Assembly (NCBI GenBank): GCA_910589415.1
Contig: OU342636.1
Coordinates: 5,314,437 to 5,378,436, forward strand
Direction of reading: 5' to 3'
DNA length: 64,000 bases
Source of the DNA: Malachius bipustulatus
Lineage: Eukaryota > Arthropoda > Insecta > Coleoptera > Melyridae
This document shows positions 21,401 to 33,400 of the stretch, one piece after another. Below the pieces are notes generated by a model. The model was not told the origin of the DNA, searched no databases, and saw only the letters and a program-made list of their open reading frames with translations. Both the position numbers and the translations under genes were made by a program. Within the stretch, counting starts at the first letter, position 1. The number at the start of each line of letters is the position of its first letter.

Positions 21401-24400
21401 CGAGGCGAACGTAGACAAACTTCGCTCACTTGGCCGAATGTTTGGGCAATCGACACGAACTTACCGTCCACACGTTCGTGTTGCCGCTGATTTGCCGGCG
21501 ATGCGCCAACGTGTGGAGCCAGCATTTTATAGTTTCCGTTCTATGATGACATATTGACTCTGGTAGTGCCATCTAGTTACCTTGGGTGTTAGGGGTAGCA
21601 TGAGACCGGGAGGACTGGCGGGCCATTCTGTTGGAGATGATTAAGTTAGTGCCTGTAAACAAGCCTACCACCGCGAGTGCCTACCACCGCGAGTATGCTT
21701 AAATTATCCAACACTGGGGAAAATGGCTTTAAGCTAGGAATAGACGAAGCGATTTGCTGGCCAATTTGATCGCCACGAACAAACCCGGAAGATAAACCTC
21801 TTCGTTTGTGGTAACTCAGCGCGCCATGCCAAGAGCCATGCCAGCACCGTAGACGCATCTGGCACGGCTTGATAGTATTTTCTGCCAGAAACGAACAGAC
21901 TTTTCTGCCAGACTAGCGCGATACGCGATACGCTCACAGCAGCTCGTTTTCCCTTTTTGTTATTATTATTATACTTTGACATTATTATCAAAGATTAATT
22001 AGCTTAAAAATACCGCGTAAATACCGCACTCTGAGTGTAAGCGTCAAAAAAGGATTTTAGGCATGGCTCGCGACCTCTTGAAATTTTCTACAGATCACAA
22101 GCCAGGCAAATCCGACCGATAAATCGTGTAGTTTCCCCGTAAACGTACACATTTGCATGTGATGAGCCACTCCGACGGATAATTCGTACGACTAGCGTGG
22201 ACGTTTATGGTGTGACTTGAAAAATCTGTCGACGCTGCCGCCGAATTTACTCGTGGCGATCGAATCGGCAAGCAAATCGCTTCGTCTATTCCTAGCTATT
22301 AGCCGGGAACGTAATATGGTCTGTGGTGATTGTTGAGGATGTGACAACGCAGCGTGCTGCTGACAGATGTCTATCAACAATGTCAGCAGTCAGACAGCGG
22401 TGTTGGAATTGAAACATCACCGTCATTCATTATTATTACGCCAGCACGAGAAGTGTAAGTTGTAGATCCAAATGGTTAATAAAATTATAAACTATAAAGT
22501 AAAATGAGTCTTTGAATAATGAGTTCAAATAAATATAATAATAAACAACACATGGCGCAGTCAGTAAAGCGAACCCGTGACCTTTTAACATGTAACAATA
22601 ATTGATTACGGCGAAATTTGAAGATATAACCGGGTGTTCAAAATGGCGAGCTTTAATCAAAATGTGTTACCTTGCTTGAACTTGAACGACGAATCCAGCC
22701 CAGCCGAAGCATGGAGAAGATGGATTAATAAATTCAAAATTTATCTGAAGGCATCAGAAGCAGAAAGGAAACCACAGCCTACCCAAATCGCGATGTTGCT
22801 ACATTTCGCTGGAGATCAACTCGTGAGAATTTACGATACAATAAAGTTCCAGGAAGATGAAAAGGACCAAATTGAAGTTGTTATCAATAAACTCAACAGC
22901 CACTTCATCCCAAGAGAAAATCTCACGTTCCTGAGATATAAATTTTTTATGTCCCGACAAAGAGAAGGTGAGTCAACGGAACATTTCATTGTAACACTAA
23001 GAAAAATGGCAGAGGCGTGCAAATTCGAGAAATTAACGGATGACCTAGTTAAATGTATGTTGGTGTGTGGTACCTGCAACGGAGAAGTGAGGCAGAAATT
23101 ATTACAAGATGATGAAATGAAGTTGGACGATGCCATCAAGCTCTGTTCAGTTATGGAACAATCCAAAGCACAAGCGGTCAACATAGACAAATTGAAAATG
23201 CACCAGGCAGCAGAAGACACCGCAGTGGATGAGCTGAGAGCACACCGGCAGGAGAATTGGAGCAGGTACAGGAACTACAATCGGGGGCCTAACAATACAG
23301 GATCTACAGGCCGTCCCTATCGTTATAGAAGCAAGTCAAGAGGGCGTACCCCGTCTAGATCCAGAACACCGGTATGTAAGACAAAATTTATCACGCAGTG
23401 TACGAGGTGCGGTAATGATCACCCGATTAATAAATGTCCCGCGTTCGGTAAATTTTGTAGCATTTGTAAAAATAAGAATCATTTTAGCAATGTGTGTCGA
23501 AAAAAAAGTGTAAATAGTTTAGATAAGCAACCAAATGAAAACGATTTAAATGTAGTTATGGATACTTTGTATATAAGTTCTATAAATAACCTAGATAAAC
23601 ATGTTTGTGAGATAACTGCCTGGAAGACTAGTTTGGAAATTGGGGATAAAATTATTAATTTCAAAATTGATACGGGCGCTATGGTAAATATTATGCCAAT
23701 TTCAATATTTCGGGATATTTTAAAACTACCGACAACTGCAATTAAGCAATGTAAAACTTTACTACAACACTGAGAAAAATATTTAGTATCCAATTAACTA
23801 ACTGTAGTTGTACATAAGGGCAGGTTGTCATTACATGGCAAAAAAGTTTACCAAACTCGTCGAGCAATTGTTACAACGTCTACCAATTGTATTAACTACG
23901 GCAACAAAATAGTTGAAACAGATAGTTAAGTTTAACACTACGTGCAGTAGAATATATCGGTCCGTAGTTGTTAATTTTTTAACTAGAACCTCAATGTTAT
24001 ATTTACCACTACAGAAATGTTGATCATAATACCAAAATAAGTAGAAACACCAAGTTCCGAAAAGTTTAACAAACGTTACCAATCGTTTATCCAATCACGT
24101 ATCCGTATTACTATCATGTGATCAGTTCGACGCAGAAAATTGGATGTGTCGATTTGTGCGTTTGCGCGTCATGGTAAACGGGAGAGAAACGAAACGAAGG
24201 GAAAAGAATCGAGCAAAACGGCTGACGGGTGTCGGTCAACGCAACTTATTAATTCTTATTCTTTTACATTCTTGTTGCTTGTTGGTATACTGTTCTGTGA
24301 CCTGTGACCAAAAATTGAAAAATGGAGAAAAACCTGACCGACTGGGGACTACATGAGCTGATCCCTGTATTTGACGGTAAGTACCTACCTAAACGTCATA

Positions 24401-27400
24401 ATTTTTATGTATAGTTCTTACGCAGGCAGGTAATGTGCTGGGTATAACAAACCGTTGTTGCTTATAACACAGCATGCAGCCACACAGCCATGTTCCTTCG
24501 GTTCTTCCTTTTCCTATAGTAGTAGGTACCTAGTTCCCAATTCAAAGCAGGAAAACGCAATTTTGTGTGGGTGTTGGGTGGTCAATGGTGCATGCGTGTA
24601 AATCCAAAAATGCGACCTCATTCTTCTTGTGGGAAAGCTGCCATTTTGGTTTTAGGAGATTAATTGTTTTTTTTTTTAAGATTGATAATACAAAAAATCT
24701 GGTAAAACACACAGGAAAAAATGTACGTCAACAGCACCCTCTTCATTATGTGTCTACAAGACTTTAAGGATGATCGTATAGTTGGACCTCCTCTGAAACT
24801 GGTATCAACTGAATATCAATTTTCAGCTTGATCGCAAATTTGATTAACCTGATAGCTGAATGAATAGGATTCTATTGAGTGGACAGGACGACAGGATAAG
24901 ATATTAGAACATAATATGTGCATGGTCGCAAAAATGAAAATGATAGCGATGAATTAGCGATGTTTTCCAGCAGCCTGATGATGATGTCAATTTTTAATTA
25001 CGTATAATTATGCCATTTTATCATTTTAGTTATTTTACCTGTACTATAATACCTATCTTACTTATGTGATTTTTTAAATTATGATAATAAAAGTTTATAT
25101 TTAAAATTTTTGTTAGTCATTGCTATTACTACAATATAGTGAGATATACTACTACAAGTGTGTCTATTTTACCCTGGAGTAGAAGTAAAAAGAACATTAA
25201 TGAGATAGTTCATGAAACTAAAATTCTAGTAGTCTTTGCATTTACAATGTAGTAAGATTAAATACTACAAGTATGTCTCTTTCACTTTCGAGTAGTGCTG
25301 AATATAATCACATGCTGTAGTGGTTGATTTAACTTTTACCTGTAGTGGTAAAATTAACTTTTAAATGAAAAGTAACAAATACGTCGCGTAGTGTATCCCA
25401 TAACTATGTTACATTTACTATTTTGTAGTGGTATATATAAACACATGTATAAGTTGACGTCTATTTCACTGCTACAACAAGTAAAACCAACTCTTTATCA
25501 AGTATGGTATACGATTTTTTTTTCTCAGTGAATCATACACTGGAAATGTCCTTCCCATTTTAGGAAATTGCATCATTAAATGCATTAAAAATAATAATAA
25601 GTGTAACATTCTATTTTATATAGTAGATTCTAACACAGAGGCTTTGATAGGTCTACCAACGTGTGTTGATTTAAATTTAGTTAAAAAAATTGATTCCCAC
25701 TATGTACGGTCACAGAAAAATGATATTGTAGGTGAATTTGGTGATTTGTTTTCTGGTATAGGTTGCCTAAAAGAACCATACCATATAAAATTGAAGCAAA
25801 ATGCTCAACCAATCATTACTCCAATAAGAAAAATACCCCTAGCCTTAATGCCGGTATTAGAAAAAACCATTCAGGAATTAGTCAGCGCTGAAATAATCAC
25901 TAAAGTTGAGGGTCCGAGCGACTGGATTAATCCACTAGTGTTAGTTAGGAAATCTAATGGTAACTTAAGAATTTGTTTAGACCCACTGCATCTGAATGCA
26001 GCAATTAAACGAGAACATGCGTGTTTAACTTCTTTCGAAGAAATTACAAGTAAATTAAATGGAGCAAAATATTTCTCGACGCTAGATTGTAATCAGGCGT
26101 TCTACCAGGTACCGTTGGATGAACAAAGTCAAGCTCTTACAACTTTCGGTACACCTTTCGGCAGATATAAATTCACCAGACTACCGTATGGCTTAAATTG
26201 TGCAGCAGAGGTATTTCACGATAGATTTAGACAAATATTTGATTTAAAAAATGTGTGCGTGTACATAGATGATATTATAATTTGGGGAAAGACTATTGAA
26301 GAGCATAACCAATGTTTAATCAATACATTAAAAAAAAGCCAGGGAATGTGGAGTTAAATTTAACCTAAAAAAATGTAAGTTTTTGCAAACTGAGATCAAA
26401 TTTATGGGGCATAAAATTAGTAATCAAGGTATTTCAATTGATGAAGATAGGATCAGAGCGATTAAGGAGTATCAAACTCCAAAAGATAAAAAAGGAGTTC
26501 AAAGACTGCTAGGAGTTCTAAATTATATGAGTAAATATATCCCCAACTATTCAACCGAATCACAGCCATTGAGGGATTTAATCAAAAAAGACTCAGAATT
26601 CATTTGGGACGCGAATCATGACTTAGTACTCAACAAAATTAAAGATAGTTTAGTTAAAGCTCCTGTATTGAAATTTTTTAACGACAAACGACCAATCGTA
26701 ATTTCGGTTGATGCAAGTAAATCAGGATTAGGTGCAGTATTGCTGCAGGACAATTTACCAGTTGCATATGCTTCTAAGGCACTCACAACCACACAAATTA
26801 ACTATGCTCAAATTGAAAAAGAGCTTTTGGCGGTGTGGTTTGGGCTTACAAAATTTCACGATTTCGTTTTCGCGAACCCAATGATAACAGTACAAACTGA
26901 CCACAAACCATTACTAGCTATAATTAAGAAACCTTTAAGTAAATGTCCTGCTCGTCTACAGAGAATACTCTTACAAATTCAAAAATACCAATTTAAATTA
27001 ACTTATAAAAGAGGAAAAGACTTAGTGATAGCTGACAGTTTGTCAAGAGCTTACATCAATGACCAAATTGATCCCGAAGAATGGGAAAATGAAATAAAAT
27101 TGCATGTTTGTTTAATTAACGAAAATTTAAATATAGCCGACGAATACTTGCAAAAAATTAAAAATGAAACCGAAAAAGATACAGAGCTGAATGAGCTAAA
27201 ACAAATTATTTTGAATGGTTGGCCAAATAATAGTTGTAAATTGAAGGTTAGCATTAAAAAATATTGTAAATATAAAAGTGATCTTACAATGAATGATGGA
27301 ATAATTTTTAGGAATCAATGTTGTCTCATTCCATCAAGTTTAAGAAAAGAGTTGTTGGAAAAAATCCACTATACACATCTTGGCATAAATAAATGTACAA

Positions 27401-30400
27401 AATTGGCGGAAGAATCTATATTTTGGCCAGGTATGCGAAATGAAATTAGACAATTCATCGAAAATTGTGCAATATGCCAAAAATTTGCTCACTCACAAAG
27501 CTCTGAACCATTGTTGCCACATATCATTCCAGCCGTACCGTGGTACAAAGTAGGTTGCGACCTGTTTGAGCTTAACAATGTAAAATACCTGCTAGTAATT
27601 GATTATTATAGCAAATTCCTGGAAATTGAAAAGTTAGGCCAAAACACAACAAGTTATCACATTATTCAGCTATTAAAAGCTATGTTCGCAAGACATGGTT
27701 GTCCGAACATTTTTATTTCCGACCAAGGGCCTCAGTTTACATCGGCAATTTTTAAAAAATTTGCAATGGAATGGAAGTTCAATCATGTAATGTCGTCTCC
27801 ATTATACAGCCAATCAAATGGTATGGCTGAACGTCATGTTCAAACAGCTAAAAATATATTTAAAAAAGTTTTGGAAGATAAAAAAGACTTGCACCTTGCA
27901 TTGTTGCAATACCGAAATACTCCAATACATGGCGGCTATTCTCCGGTTCAAATTTTAATGTCTAGAAACACACGTAACCCTTTACTCCCAGTCGCTATGA
28001 AAAAATTAGAATCAAAATTGATTAATAAAAGACAATATGACGCATACATCAAAGCTTCCCAAGATAGACAAATAAATTATTATAATAATAAGAAGGGCGT
28101 TAAAGAATTAACTCCATTAAAAATTGACAGCCGAATTATGGCTCAGACAAAACCAAGTTCCAATTGGTTTCCAGGCAGAACAGTTAAAAAACTAGGTAAA
28201 CGCAGATATTTGATAGAATTAGATACTGGGGAAAGATATATTAGAAACAGGAAATTCATAAAACCTTCTATATTAAAAAGGAAAAGAGAAGAGAATGATG
28301 AATGTATTGAGGGGAAGCCTAGGAGGGTGTCATGGTACAATGAGGCTGTTAATTTAAAAGCAAATAATGATATTCAATCAGAACTTGTTAGCCTGCAACC
28401 AATTAGCGCCTTCTTTGGATTTTGCCCTGATACTGACCATCAATTAGACGATAATTTAGATGTAAATGTAAATAATAGTAATTCTAGTAAGATAGAAAGT
28501 GATATCAGTGTAAGTGACAACCAATCAAATGATAGTGCTTATCTGAATAACCAGTTAAATGAACAACATCCTCTAAAGAACACTTGTCCCAACTCGGAGT
28601 ACCAAAGCATAAACAGTGACCCTGACGTTGACAACAGTGCATCCAAACCATCAACAAGTGCTGCTATTAAAACGAGCTCCCCCAAAGTTAAAAGTGACGG
28701 AGCAAATTATGTCAAAGCATATTCTACGACTAATTTGGGACCAAGTGGGAGAGGAAGAGGTCGTGTAATTAGACAGCCTGAGAATAAATTATCTGAAACT
28801 GTTAGAACTTCATCAAGCGGCCGTCTGATTACAAGACCCCAAAAATTAGATTTGTAAATTGTAAATAATTGTTGTTGTGTTTGTTGTTTTTAATTTAATG
28901 TAGCGTGGTCACCTCCTTTTTTCATGTAATTAAAAAATTAAAAAAAAAAGGGATGTCAGATGTCTATCAACAATGTCAGCAGTCAGACAGCGGTGTTGGA
29001 ATTGAAACATCACCGTCATTCATTATTATTACGCCAGCACGAGAAGTGTAAGTTGTAGATCCAAATGGTTAATAAAATTATAAACTATAAAGTAAAATGA
29101 GTCTTTGAATAATGAGTTCAAATAAATATAATAATAAACAACACAGTGATGTCAACAGGTTAGTGTGTTTTAAGAACGAAGTTAGTGATAGGAGCTTTAA
29201 ACTTCAACTGACATCGCCCACGAGGTATAGTTGAGTGGAGACTCCTCATTGGACTCAGAAATGGTTTGGGTAACAAAACCAAACAAAATGAAACATATAT
29301 TCTTCACATTACCTAAGGGTAATAATCAAATTGCTTAGGAGCAACTTCATCGTGTCACCTAAGGGTGATTACTAAATTTGTCTAAGGGCAAATCATCATC
29401 TTACCTAAGGGTAATTACATATAAATCTGCTTACGAGCAACTTCGTCGTGTCACCTAAGGGTGATTACTAAATTTGTCTAAGGGCAAATCAACAAATACC
29501 TAAGGGTATTCTACAAACTGCGTTACCTAAGGGTAATAGCAAAAATAATAAAAAAGCAGTGACTAAGGTCAAAATCTGCCACAAACATACTGAGCTTCAT
29601 AACAAAACCGTTAACTGAGTTGGAGAAGAGTTTTCCGACCTCTAGCAAAATGAAAATAAAGGATTTACATACTAACCAGCAAAGTAGAAATTAGGTTAAG
29701 CGGAGATAATTAAGGTAGTGATAAGTATTGTACTTTATATTGTGAATGAGTGGAGACACTGGGTTAATATACAGAGTGATCCCGAAATGGCGGACATGGT
29801 ATACAGGGTGTTGTAGAGGATGTTCAGAAAGACTGTAAATTTAAAACAAAAATTGTCTCCTCGCCTTCGTTACTGATATATAGGGTGTCCTTTTTCTAAA
29901 CTTTAAATCAAAACGGCAGTCAAATTTAAACAACCTTCAACGGCAAAGCACATGATTTGACATAACTATTACGATAGCGTTTGCGTTTTATTTTTATTAT
30001 TATCAGGAACGGAATTACAGGCATTCAAAGTTTACCTATTCCCTGAGTTCGACAAAATTTTTCAATGTGGCATCGTTGTTCAAATTCGAGCTCAACAATG
30101 CAACTAAAATTGTTGCGTGTAATTAAGAAAATGCGGTAGTGAGAATAATGGGTCTGATGACCAATGAATAATTAGATAAATTAGGAAATGCGGAGAAATA
30201 AAGGAAAGCGTGTAAACTTACGTTTTGAAATAAGTTGTTCTGCTTGTCGAATTTCTTGAACTTCTTGATAGCTCAGTGGATGCGGTGATGCACGTATTAA
30301 CTATTAATTGTCTTTGCGTTTAACTGCGAATATTGCGGATATTATAAATGCGTAGGTATATACCTAGAAACAATTGCGGAGACGCAGAAAGCCACGTAAA

Positions 30401-33400
30401 ATATAGACACTTCCGGGGAGATCCGGACGGAGTCCAAAACCTGTGCGTTCTCTACGAAAGACGAATTGCGAATATTTCTGCGTTGATCCTGTCTTTCTTC
30501 GTGCTAAAGACGAAAGGTCCTGCAACTGTCCTTCTTGTGGGTTGTTTATTCCAACTTTGCAGTTGTAGGTAGATGACCAGTAAAACACCATTGTAAAAGT
30601 TCACACAAGGAAGGGCGCGGAAAGAACAGGATTAAAATGAAAGTTCCGCCCACCAAATTTACCAAAAAATAGGTAATTTTTGAAATTGAATTGATTGAAT
30701 GCGAAATGCGAATGACTATATTTATACAGATGCGATACAATAAAAAATAAAACATATTATTGTGACGGTAAAGGGCAAAGTTTTATTAAAGGTCGTTTAA
30801 TGCAACCATGAGAAGTGCGAAGAGTAGCTACGCGAGCTATGTTATCCCTACCAAAATGTAGATTGACAATTCTTCCCAATCGCCATTATAGTGGGAGTAG
30901 ATTGTCCTCCTTAATAAGGACGAGGGTCCCAATATCAGCTGGGTCAATTGAATGCGACTTTGCCCACTTGGCCTTTTGATAAAGGTTGTGTAAATATTCG
31001 TTCCTCCATCTATGCCAAAAATAATGCGTATGCGGTTGAGTTCAGGAATGAATGCGGTGGCTTGAATAGCCTTGACAATGCTCATAAGAGCATGATGCGT
31101 TTCTACGTTTGTAACAGGTCCCGAATGCGTTACCTGTTTGCGTGCGTTGTTAGCAAAACGAAAACAGTATGTTAGAATGCGTTGTATTTTACCCAATGAT
31201 GAGTACCTGTTCAAAAGATCTTCAATTGTGGAGTGAACTGTTTCAACCAACAAAACAGTCACTTTGCCTTCTGGCACGGAGTCAGAAGGCAATGCGGGAG
31301 GAGGTGAGTCTAAGGACCAGGAATCTGGAGGATCCTTAAGCCACTGAGGACCCGCCTACCAAACGGAATATGAAAGAAGCTCCTGTGGAAGAAGACCTCG
31401 AGATGCGGGGTCCGCTGGATTATCACCGGAGCGGACGTGATGCCAAGCCAACAATCAGGAGGTACACGATCTTGGATGTGACTAACCCTGTTCGCGACGA
31501 AGGTCTTCCATCGATGTGGGGAAGAACGGATCCACGACAACGCTACTGTCGAATCACTCCAAGCATACACCTGATCAATTTGAAGGTATCCTGCTTCGGA
31601 ATTGCGTGTGATGAAAGAGACTAAGTCTGCCAATAACACAGCTGCACATAATTCTAAACGAGGTATGGATATCTGTTTGAGTGGTGCAACCTTGGACTTA
31701 GCCATGATGAATGATATATGTACATCATTATTGTCGCAAACAATGCGAAAGTAAGCGACACATGCGTAACCTGCTTCTGATGCGTCACAGAATGCGTGTA
31801 ACTGACATTCCTTGACAGAAAGAGGTTTAAGATGACGAGGAATATTTAGCTGAGAAACAGCTGATAAAGATCGTTTAAATTGATCCCATTGCGTGCACAC
31901 CTCTTCAGGGGGCGTTGTGTCCCAACCCAGACACAGAGTCCATAGGTACTGGATAAGGCGCTTTGCGAAAAATGTCAAAGGACATAAAAAACCTAGAGGG
32001 TCATAAATGCGTGCGATCTCAGAAAGGATTGACTTTTTGGTAAACTGAGAATTGACAAGGTTGACGTGAAATGAGAATGAGTCAGAACTCGATTGCCATT
32101 GCAGGCCAAGAATCTTAATAATGGATTCATTTTCATCAAATGTCAGAGGATTAGTCTGACAATGATCTGCGGGAATTTCATCTAAAACTGAGGCATCATT
32201 GGACGCCCATTTGCGTAATTCAAAACAGCCCTTCTTCAACAAATCAATCAATTGATTTCGAAGTTCTAAAGTACTGCACAAGTCATTGCCTCCTGCGGCA
32301 AAATCATCTACATAGAGATTGGATCTAATGGCTTGTGCTGCGAGAGGAAAATCTTGTTCCCCTTCTTCTGCTAATTGTAACAGACATCTAATTGCGAGAT
32401 GAGGGCTACTGGCTACACCGTAAGTGACGGTATTAAGTTGATACGTATCAATGCGTTCCTGCGGGGAAAAGCGCCATCGAATCAGCTGATACTGACGATG
32501 AGACTTGGAGACAAGGATTTGTCTATACATATCTGTCTGATGTCACATGTAAAGACATGTGAAAACATGCGGAAACGTAGTAAAATGACAGAAACGTCTG
32601 TTTGAAGCTTGGTACCTGTAAGTAGGTTCTCATTGAGAGCAGTGTTGTTTGCGGTTTTTGCCGAAGCATCAAAGACCACGCGAATTTTTGCGGAAGGATC
32701 AGTGGCCTTGAAAACACAATGATGCGGGATGAAGTAACAATTGGATCCTAGTGGGGATCCAGAGAGTTTGGACATATGACCGGAGTCGAGATAGTCCTGC
32801 ATAAAAGCATGATATTTACCTCGAACTTCAGGTTGACTAGCTAGTCTTTTTTCAACTGCCATAAGTCTGCGGTCCGCTATTTGAAGCGAATTGTCAAAGT
32901 TGGGAATGCGTTGGGAGTCCTTGAATGGCAAGACAACTCCAAAACGACCTGAGAGGTCTCTAAAATGCGTGTTCTGAAATAAATCCTCAGCTTGCTGATC
33001 GTCAGAAGAGAGGTTTTGTTTTGCCTCAACCTCTTCCACTTTCCAAAAGTTTTTCAAAGTCTCATTAAGACAAGACTCGGTTGCTGCGAAAAAGGAATGC
33101 ACTGGACGTGCTTCGACTGTAGATGAACTGGAGCCAATTAATATCCACCCAAATGCTGTATTCATAGCTGCGGGACGGTGGCCATCACCTGCGATGTACC
33201 CATCTCGCACAATGCGTGCAAAAATATCTGCTCTTAGGAGCATTTCTACAGCACCAGGAACGTACCATTTTGGGTCAGCCAACTTAAGATTGTCAAAAGT
33301 TTGCGAAGGCGAAAGAGAAATGGTGGGCAATTCAGAACAGATTGCGGGTAAAACCATTGCGGTAATATTGAAGTTCACTTCGGAAGATCCGACAGGACGA

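Larger units (their letters stand above)
18300..21530. mobile_element. Possible outer element with TCCACACG(T/C)TGGC termini, holding two palindromic elements
   Basis: The left edge reads GGGCATCCACACGCTGGC (18303 on); the inverse of the right edge reads GGCTCCACACGTTGGCG (to about 21525). The CCACACG word recurs near 18389, 21328 (inverse) and 21463, like subterminal transposase-binding repeats. A target duplication could not be fixed. The assignment is an inference. Confidence 0.45.
22361..29145 (+). mobile_element. Ty3/gypsy LTR retrotransposon with 192-bp LTRs, carrying a nested CACTA-like element
   Basis: LTRs 22361-22552 and 28954-29145 differ at one base, so insertion was recent. Order: LTR, TGGCGCAGTC primer site, gag-protease, inserted DNA element, RT, RNase H, integrase, C-terminal tail, purine tract, LTR. 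No matching 4-bp flanks were found (CTGC left, GTGA right), which suggests recombination or later change at an edge. Gag and pol share one frame once the insertion is discounted. Confidence 0.95.

Noticed and set aside
22634..22642. Earlier gag start reading M-F-K before M-A-S
   Set aside because: The codon at 22634 is GTG; the ATG at 22643 is the better eukaryotic start.
29308..29536. CRISPR-like array
   Set aside because: Units are short self-complementary hairpins of uneven spacing without constant repeats or unique spacers, in a eukaryotic genome.
30364..30591. 75-aa frame repeated at 35845-36072
   Set aside because: Lies in the two BEL LTRs; the repetition reflects the LTR pair.
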